From Streptomyces gossypii (GTDB lineage Bacteria > Actinomycetota > Actinomycetes > Streptomycetales > Streptomycetaceae): a stretch of DNA of 64,000 nucleotides. The notes below the pieces were generated by a model. The model searched no databases, was not told where the DNA came from, and was given only the letters and a program-made list of their open reading frames with translations. The stretch lies in the NCBI RefSeq assembly GCF_025165795.1, contig NZ_JAJAGO010000001.1, forward strand, positions 434,001 through 498,000, written 5' to 3'. Of the stretch, positions 34,509 through 43,947 are shown one piece after another. How positions within the stretch are numbered: position 1 is the stretch's first letter; each line of letters starts with the position of its first letter. The translations under genes were made by a program, and so were the position numbers.

Positions 34509-34835
34509 TCACCCCACCCGGACGCGGCCGTGAGAGAGACCGAGCGCTTCGTAGAGCGGCTGCTTTCGACCCGGGTCAGCCGCAAGCAGTCTGTGTGTCA
34601 TACCACCCAACGTGCGGATCATGTCAGCCAAGACCGCTTCAGAGATGCGAGCTGTCGGCTCGGGTTCCTGACGCGCACGCAGCCGCCGCTCGGCGGCGTC
34701 TTTTTCCCGCTGGGCCTCTTTGATCCAGCCAGTGACCAATGCCGGGTTCGTTCCCGCATCGAGCGCGGCCCGGTAGCTGAGGATGCGTCGCTCGCAGTCA
34801 TCGAATTGCCGCCTGGCCTCCGCTGGGGCCGGCGA
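34509..34835 (-). pseudogene. Serine recombinase fragment (C-terminal coiled coil)
   Basis: Reads AEARRQFDDCERRILSYRAA, then TNPALVTGWIKEAQREKDAA and QPLYEALGLSHGRVRV, matching the coiled-coil end of the remnant at 18.8-19.6 kb. It comes before the 31.9-kb fragment on the same strand although its protein position is after it, so the two are not simply one interrupted gene. Confidence 0.75.
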
Positions 34836-35110
34836 CCGTGAGTGGATGGTCCAAATCCGCACTCTTCGCGCATTCCGCTGCGTAACGGCACCGGTAACAC
34901 GGGACGCCATGATTATAGTTCCCTTGCATTTTGGGCTTCGCTGAGGTCGGCGGCCTCAAGGATGTTCAGGTGCCGACGGCCCCGGATTCCTCTGAAGGGG
35001 CTGGACGGCTGCCTTCTGCGGAAGTCACGCGAGCTGGGCCGCTGCATGGCGGCCTAAGCCTGGACTGCCAGCACCCACGAAGGGCGCGGAAGCCATCAAA
35101 AGGCGATGTC

Positions 35111-35400
35111 CTATGAGTGGAGCAGGACACGCTTGCGGAGGAGATCGAAGCCTGCGCGGCCGAACATCTGTCGCTTGAGCATCTTGATCCGGTTGACGTG
35201 TCCTTCGACGACGCCAGATTTCCAGGGCAGGGTGAGGCCGGCCGTGACAGCATCACGGTCGCGGTCGATGCCTGCAGCCAGGGTGTGGATGAGTGGCAGA
35301 TCGTCCTGCCGGACGGCGTCGAGCCATTCCGGCAGACGTTCGCTCTGGCTTTGTCCACGAGATTGGGCTCTGGTCCACTTCTTGTGGCGAGTAACGCTGT
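35111..35400 (-). pseudogene. ISL3-family transposase, C-terminal half
   Basis: Read on the minus strand: SERLPEWLDAVRQDDLPLIH, then LAAGIDRDRDAVTAGLTLPW, GVVEGHVNRIKMLKRQMF and the normal family end GRAGFDLLRKRVLLHS with a TAG at 35111-35113. The catalytic Glu of ISL3-type DDE transposases is in the VVEGH segment. The matching HTH part lies at 36624-36734 on the same strand, with an LLM oxidoreductase gene in between. Confidence 0.85.
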
Positions 35401-35595
35401 GTTATGGCTCGATATCGAAGTGCGCGAGAGTGGGAGGCACTGGGACAAGCACTTTGCGAAGACGGTTGAGGTGCGCGCCCCATTGCTTCCAGTCTTCGGG
35501 GTGAACCCAGCTGGGTGTAGCTCTTCTGCGGGGAGATGCCTGAGTTCTGCCACCGACCCCTGACAGGCTGGCACCTGCGTCTTGATGTGGGGCGC

Positions 35596-36462
35596 CTAAT
35601 CGAGTACCGGTGGCCCCGCCTCGATGCGCCGCAGCACCGGAGCCAGGCAGTCCACATCGGGGCCGGGATCGAGTTGCCTTTCGTCCCACCAGGTGGCACC
35701 CGCGTCGCGCAGCGGGCCGATCACATCCTTGGCCTTGGCAGCGTCCGCCGGAGTGGCGCCGCCGACTACGAGGTCGAAGGGGCGCTGGGTGTCGCCTTCT
35801 CGATGATCGCGCACATAGGTGATCAACTCCCGCACGTCCTCGCGGTCCGGCGGGTATCCATGCAGGGCGTTCTTGAACAGAGGAACCGCGCCGTCCCACC
35901 GCGCGGCCCGTCGCATGGGCGGACGGTTCGGCCAGAATCCCCCGATCCACACCGGCGGCCGGGGCCGCTGCACGGTGGCGGGCTGCAGGCTCACGTTCCG
36001 CGCCTGGTAGTGCCGACCGTGATGGTCGACGGCCTCGCCCGTCCAGAACCGCCCCAACAACTCCAGCCCTTCGTCCAGTCGCTCGGCGAGCACACGTCGA
36101 TCGGTGGAGTCGCCGAAGCTGCCGTACTCGTCCTCGACCGGCCCACCCAGCCCCGCGGCGAAGACGACCCTGCCTCCGCTGAGGTTGTCCAAGGTGGCCA
36201 CCTGCCGCGCGAGTTGCTGCGGCCGACAGCGAGCTACCGGAGTGAGCAGCGTCCCCACCCGGATCCGTGACGTCGCGAGTGCGGCCGCGGTCAGCAGCAT
36301 CCACGCGTCCCCGAAGGGCCGCCCCGAGTACCCCCGGTAATGGACGTGGTCCCAGACGAAGAGCCCGTCCCACCCGGACTCCTCGGCTGCCGCCGCTACG
36401 GTCGCCACGTTTCGGGGGTCGGCGAAGTCGCCGAAGTTCGGGATATTGATCGAGAAGCGCAT
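35596..36462 (-). CDS. LLM-class flavin/F420-dependent oxidoreductase
   Basis: About 288 residues from MRFSINIPNFGDFADP; the frame extends 18 codons further without family content. TIM-barrel luciferase-like family: WDGLFVWDHVHYRG, RIRVGTLLTPVARCRPQQLA, ATLDNLSGGRVVFAAGLG and the RPPVWIGGFWPNRP segment are present. Substrate unknown. It sits between two parts of a broken ISL3 transposase on the same strand, which suggests that it came in as cargo or by insertion. Confidence 0.85.
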   Translation of the reverse strand: MRFSINIPNFGDFADPRNVATVAAAAEESGWDGLFVWDHVHYRGYSGRPFGDAWMLLTAAALATSRIRVGTLLTPVARCRPQQLARQVATLDNLSGGRVVFAAGLGGPVEDEYGSFGDSTDRRVLAERLDEGLELLGRFWTGEAVDHHGRHYQARNVSLQPATVQRPRPPVWIGGFWPNRPPMRRAARWDGAVPLFKNALHGYPPDREDVRELITYVRDHREGDTQRPFDLVVGGATPADAAKAKDVIGPLRDAGATWWDERQLDPGPDVDCLAPVLRRIEAGPPVLD

Positions 36463-36530
36463 CCGGGCATCGTGGGCTACCCCCACCTGTCCAGGCAACG
36501 GGTTATGCGCGGTCACACAGTGGAATCCAT

Positions 36531-36556
36531 CGGTGCCCCCGGCTGCGGGGGCACCG
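36531..36556. terminator. 10-bp perfect hairpin
   Basis: CGGTGCCCCC (36531-36540) pairs with GGGGGCACCG (36547-36556) across GGCTGC. It is upstream of the LLM gene and downstream of the minus-strand HTH fragment. It could be a terminator or an end of the inserted segment. Confidence 0.6.
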
Positions 36557-36623
36557 AAGTACGAGCAGCCGGGGGCCTAGCGCGGAAGCGAGCCTGGGGA
36601 TGAGCGGGTGGAGGGCGGCTCCG

Positions 36624-36734
36624 CGTTAACTGCCGGGCGACGGACCGCTTGCTGTGACCGGCGGCGAGGAGAGCGTGAATGGTGACGTGCTTGGCGCGAG
36701 TGCGTTCGGCGAACTGGTGCCCGGTCGGCCAGGG
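36624..36734 (-). pseudogene. ISL3-family transposase, HTH fragment
   Basis: Encodes PWPTGHQFAERTRAKHVTIH then ALLAAGHSKRSVARQL, closely similar to the HTH region of the rightward ISL3 copy at 36908 (PWPRGHRFADRTRARHAAVH). The two face away from each other, forming an inverted partial duplication. Confidence 0.75.
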
Positions 36735-36835
36735 CGACCACGCGGCCGGCTCCGCCTGCGGTTCCTCCGGCTGGACCGGCGTGGGACGTAAGCAGCCTCG
36801 GTGCCGGTACGCACTTCTCGGCGGCCTCGCTGAGG

Positions 36836-37620
36836 TTGTGCCAGAGGGTACTGGTTCCCACCGCTCCGGCACCGATGCCCGCCCCGGCCGCAGACCCCTT
36901 CGGCTCACCCTGGCCGAGAGGGCACCGGTTCGCCGATCGCACCCGGGCCCGGCACGCCGCCGTCCACGCCCTGCTGAAGGCAGGGCATAGCCGCCGCTCG
37001 GTCCAGCGGCAGCTCGGGATGACCTACCGCACCGTCAAGCAGTTCGCCGACGCTACGAGACCGGAGGGACTGTTCACCGGGCAGTGGCAGAACCGACCCT
37101 CGGTCCTCGACGACTACAAGCCCTACCTCGACGACCGCTGGAGCGAGGGCTGCACCAACGCCTGGAAGCTGTGGGAGGAGATCGTGCCACTCGGCTACAA
37201 GGGCAGCTACCAGCGCGTTCGCGCCTACCTGCGCGAGAAACGCACCTCCCCGCGACCGGTGACCGCCCGGCCGCCCTCGCCCCGGACCGTCGCCGGATGG
37301 ATCCTCCGCCGCCCGGAAGCCCTCACCGAGACCGAGCAGCTCCAGCTCAAGACCGTCCGCACGCACTGCCCCGAACTCGACGCCCTCACCCGCCACGTCC
37401 GGTCCTTCGCCCAGATGCTCACCGAGCGCCAGGGCGAACGACTCCCGCAGTGGCTCGACGCCGTCCGGCAGGACGACCTGCCCAGCCTCCACACTCTCGC
37501 AGCCGGCATCGACCGAGACCGCGACGCCGTCATCGCGGGTCTGACCCTGCTCTGGAACTGTGGCGTCGTCGAAGGACACGTCAACCGGATCAAGATGCTC
37601 AAGCGCCAGATGTTCATGGC
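36836..37620 (+). pseudogene. ISL3-family transposase, truncated at both ends
   Basis: The homologous part runs from the HTH (HALLKAGHSRRSVQRQLGMT, from 36908) through WSEGCTNAWKLWEEI, TVAGWILRRPEALTETEQ and the catalytic VVEGHVNRIKMLKRQMF, then departs where the family end GRAGFDLLRKRVL should be. The N-terminal zinc-binding part and the first catalytic aspartates are also missing. Its open frame runs on to 38308 antisense to the next gene without meaning. Confidence 0.85.
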
Positions 37621-37755
37621 TTCGGGCAGCGCGGCCCCTGCCGAGTTGGCAGGGGCCCGCGGCATAGACAGCAGAGGAGCGCCGGGACCTGCCCTCGACG
37701 AGCAGCACCCTGGCCAACACGGCTTACCGTCTGCTGGTGGCCTGACGGCCCGGCC

Positions 37756-38487
37756 TCACTTCAGGTGCCGGGCGAAGAACCGGGCCCCGTCCTCCATCTC
37801 GGACCGCGGGACGCCGGTGTGCCCGCCGAGATTGGCGTGCAGGGACTTCTCCTTGGAGCCGAAGGCGTCGAACAGGTCCAGGGCCGCCTGCCGGTCGTTC
37901 CCTTCGTCGTCCCACTGCAACAGGACCCGCAGCGGAATGGTGACCTGGCGGGCCTCCTCGAACATGGCGGCGGGGACGAAGCTCCCGGCGAAGAAGCCGG
38001 CGACCGCGACGCGCGGCTCGACCACGGCAAGGCGGACGCCGATGGAGATCACTCCCCCCTCGAACCCGACCGGGCCGCCGATCTCCGGCAGCGAAAGGAG
38101 GGCGTCCAGGGCGGCCTGCCATTCCGGGACCGCCTTTTCGACCAGCGGGAGGACGAGGGCGTCGACGATCTCGTCGCCGACCGGCTCGCCAGCCTCCATC
38201 GCCCGGCGCAGGTCGGCACGGGCCCGCTCGGCGGCGGCCCAACGGGGCCGTTCACCGCTCCCGGGGAGTTCGATGGTGGCCGCGGCGAAACCGTACTCCG
38301 CCGCGTAGTACCGGGCCCTCCCCGCCAGCCGGGGGTACATCTTGCGCAGTCCGAGCGGGGGGTGGCCTATCAGGATCAGCGGCGCCGGTGCGGACGCGGG
38401 CGTCCACAGGAGGCCGGGGATCTCGCCGAGGGTGAACGCGCGCTCGAGGACCGCGTCGTCGAGACGCTGTTCAGAAGTGAAGTGCAT
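37756..38487 (-). CDS. Alpha/beta hydrolase (dienelactone hydrolase-like)
   Basis: 243 residues. The core strands LILIGHPPLG and FAAATIELPGSGERP are typical. The presumed nucleophile is the serine in GGVISIGVRLAV, the acid lies in LLQWDDEGND, and the histidine is in LGGHTGVPRSE. It has no signal peptide. Small hydrolases of this type act on esters or lactones; the substrate is unknown. It follows the ISL3 remnant convergently and has no obvious partner. Confidence 0.75.
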   Translation of the reverse strand: MHFTSEQRLDDAVLERAFTLGEIPGLLWTPASAPAPLILIGHPPLGLRKMYPRLAGRARYYAAEYGFAAATIELPGSGERPRWAAAERARADLRRAMEAGEPVGDEIVDALVLPLVEKAVPEWQAALDALLSLPEIGGPVGFEGGVISIGVRLAVVEPRVAVAGFFAGSFVPAAMFEEARQVTIPLRVLLQWDDEGNDRQAALDLFDAFGSKEKSLHANLGGHTGVPRSEMEDGARFFARHLK

Positions 38488-39435
38488 GGTCGTGCCTTTC
38501 GGGAGTGCTCAGAGCGGCGCTCCCGGACGACCTATCGCCCGACCGTGACCCCAGGGAAGAGCACCCATGTCGATACTGCGTTCACGGGTACCACCTCCTC
38601 GTTCTCCAGCACGGCCTCCGGAAACGTAGCAGCGGTCGCGTGTTCACCCCAACGGGTTTTTTCGCGGGCCCCGTGGCCGGATGCCAAGGAGTCGGAATAC
38701 TGCGCAGAGCTGCTTGGGGCCTCATCACGTCTTCCCGAGGCGAGGCCCTGCGACGGCGGGGCGCGCTGGCGGCGCTGGCGTTCCTCATGAACATCGACCA
38801 CGACGCGCCGCCGACACCTCCCCCTCTCATGTACTGGTGCTGTCGGTTCTCGGTGAACAAAGCCACTCGTATCCCGTCTTCGGGAGGCGGAAAACAGGAA
38901 GTTCTGCATGTTCGACTCCTGCGCCCTCGAACCATGCCTCGATGCTGGTAGGTGAGGCGAGCCAGTAGGGGTGGTTCGTACGCGGCGGTCCGCCTCCGCG
39001 CCGGCGGGCGGGTAGCGGCGCGCTGAGGGTCCGGGGCTCGGCAGAACTGACGGCGCGAACAGTTCGCCGACTCATGGAGGTGCCCATGCGCCCCTGCTCC
39101 CCGTCCATTTCCCTTGGGGCCCGTTCACCGATCGAAGAGCTGGAGCTGGCGTTTCATACCCTCCCTCAGGCACCACCCGGTAATCGGAGTTGGTCTTGGC
39201 CACCGTGGGGCGCGGGTTTCGCCGGATGCTCGGGCGGACGGACCCGTTGCTGGCCCCCAGCCGCATCTGTCGCCGAAGGAGATCGTGCGCGGTGTGCGCG
39301 ACGAGGAGTGGGGCGCCACCCACACCACCGGACGGCCCTTTGCATAACGCCATCGAACTCGTATACCGCCCCTCAGCCGGAGCACGAGCCCCGCCTCGGC
39401 CCGCTGGCTGAGCCCGATGTCAGAGAGGTCCCCTA
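38488..39435. other. 948 bases without a recognisable gene
   Basis: Six-frame reading gives only short frames with unbalanced composition and no ribosome sites. Base composition is somewhat lower in GC than the core in parts (about 38800-38960), in keeping with a decayed or transferred stretch. The promoter of the DUF4132-type pair must be near the right end. Confidence 0.6.
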
Positions 39436-39675
39436 GTGTCAGTCGGCATGAGAAAGATGATTCTCGTCGACGGGACAACCAGAGGTGGCCGCTCCGACGG
39501 CTGGGAGCTGGAGATCGCCGAAGAGCGGCTGACCGTGCGTGAGCTGATCCGGCGGCGGGTCTTCCAGAAGGTGGCCAACTACAACGCGCGGCCGACCGAG
39601 GTGTTCCAGGGCCTGGCCCAGCCCGAGGACACCGAGGTGACGTTCCTGAAGCTGGTTCCGCTGGTGGGGAGTTGA
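39436..39675 (+). CDS. Small partner of DUF4132-type protein, internally shortened
   Basis: 79 residues starting at a GTG preceded by GAGAGG (39423-39428). The first part (LTVRELIRRRVFQKVANYN, ARPTEVFQGLAQP) and the last part (EDTEVTFLKLVPLVGS) match, from memory, the ends of a roughly 130-residue protein commonly encoded just before DUF4132 proteins. The middle appears deleted in frame. Function unknown. Stop and next start are about 5 bases apart. Confidence 0.6.
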   Translation: MSVGMRKMILVDGTTRGGRSDGWELEIAEERLTVRELIRRRVFQKVANYNARPTEVFQGLAQPEDTEVTFLKLVPLVGS

Positions 39676-39680
39676 GCGAG

Positions 39681-40733
39681 ATGGAAGGTGTTCCCAACCA
39701 CATCGCCGCGGGTGACATCGAGCTCGCGGACAGGACTCTCAACGCCATGGGAGTCACCGACAGCGGCTACCGGGGCGTCGGCTGGTCGGTGCAGCTTCTG
39801 GACCAGCTGCGTGATCTCCCTCAAGAGCGTCGTCGCAGCCTCGCCCGTTCCCTGGTCGAGCGTTACCACCGCATCGAGGATGCATCCGAGTTCCGGACGC
39901 GGACACTGCTTCTCGCCGGGATCCTCGCCGCAGATCTCCCCGAGGACCCACTGTCCGCCGAGCGCGTCGAGGTGCTCGACGACCTCGGCGAATGCCACTC
40001 CTTCTGGTACGAGGAGCATTTCTCGGTTCTGGTGGAGGCGGAGCTGGCCGCCGGCCGTTCCCTCACGCCAGCTGCGACTGCCGCCTTCCGGCGCAGTGGC
40101 ATGGAATACGGCTCTCCGGCCGCACCACTCGGCCGCGCTGGTGAGAAACCCACCGACCCGGTGCTCAACGTGGGTGAGAAGTGGGCCGAGCGTGCCATGG
40201 AGCAGGTGGGTCCCGGTCCCGACGACCCGTGGCGGGCGCTGCTCGCGCACGCCCTCACCGCCACGTCCGCCAAGCCCAGCGCGAAGTGGGACAGACTGGC
40301 TCGGCAGCTCGTCGAGCCGCTGGGCCCTGAGCTGGTGCGGGAGAAGGTGGTGTCCTGGTTCGCCCTGGTGGGCGTTCCGCGTACCTTCCGTGTCAAGCCC
40401 GTGTTCTGCGAAGACCGCCACTTCAACGAGGTCTTCGACCCGTACAACGCCCTCGCGCTGCGCGGCCTTGCCTGGCTGTTGTCGCTGCTGCCACCGCATT
40501 CCGACGCAGCTCGTGCGATTGGGGCGTTGGTGGAGACCTCGCTGAAGAAGGTGCCTGGGCGGGGCCCGCGCAGTGCGAAGGTGGCGCATGCGGGCGCTCT
40601 CGCCTTGGGCCGGGTCGACAGTGAGCCCGCGCTGGCCGAGCTGGACCGTCTCGCCGCCCGGGTGACACACAAGGGCACCGCGAAGGTGATCGCCACCGCC
40701 CTGGAGGCGCACACGCGACTGCCCTTGGTCTGA
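39681..40733 (+). CDS. DUF4132-type HEAT-like protein, shortened
   Basis: About 350 residues from the ATG at 39681 with GGGGAG eight bases upstream. All-helical, with repeats such as YNALALRGLAWLLSLLPPHS, ALVETSLKKVPGRGPRSAKV and AGALALGRVDSEPALAELDR. These resemble the helical part of DUF4132 (MolR-like) proteins, which normally continue for several hundred more residues; here a TGA follows TRLPLV. It is either a short family member or a 3'-truncated gene. Coupled to the small upstream partner. Confidence 0.55.
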   Translation: MEGVPNHIAAGDIELADRTLNAMGVTDSGYRGVGWSVQLLDQLRDLPQERRRSLARSLVERYHRIEDASEFRTRTLLLAGILAADLPEDPLSAERVEVLDDLGECHSFWYEEHFSVLVEAELAAGRSLTPAATAAFRRSGMEYGSPAAPLGRAGEKPTDPVLNVGEKWAERAMEQVGPGPDDPWRALLAHALTATSAKPSAKWDRLARQLVEPLGPELVREKVVSWFALVGVPRTFRVKPVFCEDRHFNEVFDPYNALALRGLAWLLSLLPPHSDAARAIGALVETSLKKVPGRGPRSAKVAHAGALALGRVDSEPALAELDRLAARVTHKGTAKVIATALEAHTRLPLV

Positions 40734-41199
40734 GAGGGCGGTGAGCGAGTTGTTTACCCGTGAGCGTCTCCCACTGGCAGCCTGCACGGGACTGGTGGCG
40801 CACACAGCACCGCCGAACCCGCTGATCAGCTCGAACCCGACAGTTCCACGTTCCAACGATGACAGATCAGCCATCAGCTCACATACCGCCCTCTCAGAAA
40901 GTGACACGGAACCTGATTTCTAGATCCGGCAGCCCCTCGGCTCATCCGGCGACTGCCGCAACTGCCAGATGTCGCCGAGCGGGTGCCAAGGGATGCCGCG
41001 CGGGCCCGCCATGACCGACGGAGAGCCGATCCGCCGCGCCAGGGGCGGCTTCGGGCAGGTGAGCCAAGCCCCGCCGCTCGCTCCCGGCGCGGACCACGCC
41101 GGAGACGACCGGTCAAGGTCCGCGCAGACACGGCGTACTACTCCGCAGAGCATCACCACTGCGCGTCGGCAAAACCCACACGTGGCGGCCGTCCTGCCG
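40734..41199. other. 466 bases without a clear gene
   Basis: A 60-codon frame at 40741 (GTG) has no family features. The right part is degraded sequence leading into the serine-recombinase remnant. CCGGACGGCCGAGGATCGC at 41197-41215 recurs exactly at 50083-50101. Confidence 0.5.
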
Positions 41200-41600
41200 G
41201 ACGGCCGAGGATCGCAACCGCGAGTCGGGGCGCGACGACGAAGCCCGTACCGGGTCGCCCGCACAGCGCTCCTCGCCCACGCCACACCGGACCGATGAGC
41301 ATTCCTACGGCGGTCGTGCGCGGAGGGCAGGGAACACTGTCCCTGGTCAACCCCTCCGCTATGGCGTACAGACCGCGTCCGAGCAGGTACTGGCCGAAGA
41401 TGCGCACCACGACGTGCGCCGTGACCGGACCCGGCTCCAGCCGCTGGATCCGCCGACCCTCCGCGGCCTCCCAGGATGCGGGTGCGGCCCCTCGACCTCG
41501 GCCTGGGAGCTCATGGCAGACCGGCTGCGGATCTTGATCCGGTTGCGCTCCCCCTTCTTCTCTGAACTGCGAGTTGAGAGGGTCAAGGTCGATGCCAGAC
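41200..41600 (-). pseudogene. Serine recombinase fragment (recombinase domain)
   Basis: Minus-strand frames give EKKGERNRIKIRSRSAMSSQ, then after an internal loss and a frameshift WEAAEGRRIQRLEPGPV, VVRIFGQYLLGRGLYAIAEG, LTRDSVPCP, and after a further shift AHRSGVAWARSAVRA. This is the linker and recombinase domain of large serine recombinases, complementary to the C-terminal remnant at 18.8-19.6 kb. The catalytic serine domain is not found anywhere in the window. Confidence 0.75.
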
Positions 41601-41612
41601 CGACATGGCCGG

Positions 41613-42278
41613 TCACGCTCCGATGAAGCTCACGGTTTCTGTCATGTCGGCCCGCCCGGTACGCAGCCGTGGCACGCCTTCCTTCTCGAATCCCACCGCG
41701 ACACCGCAGAACAGTACGAGCCCGTCATCGGCTCCGACGATCTGGCTGACGGTCTTGCGATACATCGTCCACATCACCTGGGGGCAACTGTGCAGCCCTT
41801 CCGCCCTCAGTAACAGCATGACCGTCTGCAAGTGCATCCCCGCGTCCCCCCACTGCCCTGGCCCCATCGTCTGATCGAGGTAGCAGAACAGCACGACCGG
41901 TGCCCCGAACGCCTGCGAATTCAGAGCGGCGATCTTCATGGGCCTGTCGGGGTCATCGCGCTCGATTCCCAGTGCCTTGTACCGCTGGGCAGCTGCGGCG
42001 GAAAAGCGGTCCACGTACGGCGAGGTCAGTTCGGCCGGGTACATCAGATGCTCCCGCTCATCCCCCGGGTCTCCCGCCAGTGCCCTGGCTGTTGCGCGCC
42101 TCTTCAGCTCGGCCAGGGGCTCGCCGGTCACGACATACACATGCCACGGCTGGAGGTTCCCACTCGACGGAGCCCGCGTTGCTGCGGCCAGCACGCGTTC
42201 GAGTATCTCTTTGGATACCGGCTCATCGCTGAACGCCCGCACAGCCCGGCGACTGTCCACGGCTTCATACACATCCAC
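41613..42278 (-). CDS. Nitroreductase family protein
   Basis: FMN-dependent NAD(P)H oxidoreductase fold, about 221 residues from the GTG at 42278, which has AGGAAG upstream; the frame also allows a GTG at 42296. Family features are VDSRRAVRAFSDEPV (FMN phosphate), ATRAPSSGNLQPWHVYV, and the C-terminal GVAVGFEKEGVP. Such enzymes reduce nitro groups or quinones. It is flanked by a recombinase remnant and an IS5 transposase remnant. Confidence 0.87.
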   Translation of the reverse strand: MDVYEAVDSRRAVRAFSDEPVSKEILERVLAAATRAPSSGNLQPWHVYVVTGEPLAELKRRATARALAGDPGDEREHLMYPAELTSPYVDRFSAAAAQRYKALGIERDDPDRPMKIAALNSQAFGAPVVLFCYLDQTMGPGQWGDAGMHLQTVMLLLRAEGLHSCPQVMWTMYRKTVSQIVGADDGLVLFCGVAVGFEKEGVPRLRTGRADMTETVSFIGA

Positions 42279-42537
42279 GTCTGCTCTTCCTCTCACTTCA
42301 CGACAGCCACTTCTCTACCGTCTTCAGCACGCACACAAGGCAACAGGTGATTCGGATCGCACTTCGATCTGCGGCTGGCCGCAGCACTGTTCTTCGGCCT
42401 GTCGATGCGCTCGGCCTCCGCTTGCTCCACGAGGCGGTGGACGGGCTCGTACGTGATCGGAGGAATTATGGAGCGGGCTCCTTGACGTCACTGGTGCGGA
42501 TCGCGATCTGGGCGAGGGTGGGCATCCCCAGGTCGAT

Positions 42538-43185
42538 TCAGAGCATGGCGTGATGGACGCAGTCACGCTTGAGAGGACAGTCTCGGAGGATCTTCCGGGT
42601 CTTCATGCGGGCGAAGGCATTCTCGACACGGGCGCGGACCTGTTTGTGGGACTTGTCGTGTGCCTTTTTCCAGCCGGGCAGTTCTTCGCCTGCGCGGCGG
42701 CGGCGGGGCATGACGAGACCTGTTCCGGGATAGCCGCCGTCGGCGATCGTCACAGTCTGACCGACGGCGGCCTTGGCCCCTGACTCCCCCATGCCTTGCA
42801 GTCGTTGTGGTTGCCGGGCAGGGAGGGCCTACCAAGACAGCGAGGCGGGTGTCGGCCTCGATGACGACCTGATGGTTGGTCGAGTACCGATAGTTCTTGG
42901 ACTGCTCAGCGATGGTGCGGTCACGGGTGGGCACCAGCGTCCCGTCCACGCCCAGTACGGTGTCCTTGGCGAAACGCTTGCGGGGCCGGAGCGCGATCAT
43001 CGGCCCGAGACGGCTGATGATCCGGTCTGCGGCCGACTTCGACACACCGAAGAGCGCAGCGAGCTGCCGCACCGTCAAGTTTGTACGCCAGTAAGCCGTG
43101 ACGAGCAGAGTTCGGTCCGACAGAGACAAGCTCCACGGCCGGCCCCTGCCGAGGGCGTCCGCGCCCCCGCGCCGCAGAGCCGTTC
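42538..43185 (-). pseudogene. IS5-family transposase, frameshifted
   Basis: Pieces in successive frames: LSLSDRTLLVTAYWRTNLTV, AALFGVSKSAADRIISRLGP, VLGVDGTLVPTRDRT (first catalytic Asp), NYRYSTNHQVVIEADTRLAV, then after shifts near 42830 and 42800 GAKAAVGQTVTIADGGYPGT and VRARVENAFARMKTRKILRD (catalytic Glu region). At least two frameshifts and an early stop (TGA after HAML) leave it inactive. Confidence 0.85.
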
Positions 43186-43800
43186 CAGCGTCGCGTCCTG
43201 CCCGCGCATCGAGGCGCTGATCCAGTGGTTGCCGGCGCGGCTGGTCTTGGTGGCGGTCTGGCTTGTTGACCAGTAGGTGGAGGTTCGCGGTGTTCGGCCA
43301 CCGGTTCGCCGGTGCTCCAGCCAGTCCAGCAGATGAGCCGCGTCGCCGGGATGGTGGCCGCCGCGACGGAGCGGTCGACCTGCTCTGGGGATGAGCGGTT
43401 GCAGACAGGCGTACTCGTATTGCCCGACCTTGATCCGGCTGGTGGGGTTGCGGAAGATCAGTCCGTTCCGCTTGGCCCAGGTGAGCAGCGAGCGCAGGGC
43501 GGCGAGTTGGTCGCGGCGCTGGTGGCCGTGGAGTGTCCTGATGCAGGTGAGGACGTCGTCGCGTGTCACTTCGCGCAGGTGGCCGTAGGGGTTCGACCAT
43601 TGCAGCATGGCCGGGCGGACTCGGTTGAGGTAGAGCCAGACCGTGCCTTCACGTCGCGGGAAGCTGCGGGGGCCGCCGTCACGCAGCACGCGGCTAGGGA
43701 GGGCAGAGCCGTCCGCTGCAGCCGCCCCAGGCCAGACAGCCGTCGGCAGGAGTCGGTGGGCTTGCGGTAGCCCTTCGGATACCGGCTCATGCAGGTGGCA
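43186..43800 (-). pseudogene. Tyrosine recombinase (phage-type integrase) remnant
   Basis: Reads GTVWLYLNRVRPAMLQWSNP, LREVTRDDVLTCIRTLHGHQ, AALRSLLTWAKRNGLIFRNP and SRIKVGQYEYACLQPL, typical of the N-terminal core-binding domain of actinobacterial integrases. It then jumps to LLDWLEHRR and, in a shifted frame, QTATKTSRAGNHWISASMRG from the catalytic domain. The catalytic Arg-His-Arg-Tyr set is not retained. Confidence 0.75.
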
Positions 43801-43947
43801 GCGACCGGCCGTCGCGACGCTCGGGCACCACCGCCGGAACCGGTGCGGCGACGCCGACAGCGGTCTCCTGCATGCCCCCGGCCCGGGGCTCATGTGCCGC
43901 CCCGGACCCCGGTCTCTGTCACCGTGCATGGACGTACCAGGAATCGA

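Noticed and set aside
38532..38909. 125-codon leftward frame in the empty stretch after the hydrolase gene
   Set aside because: No start signal, no family resemblance, and overlapping frames on both strands of similar quality.
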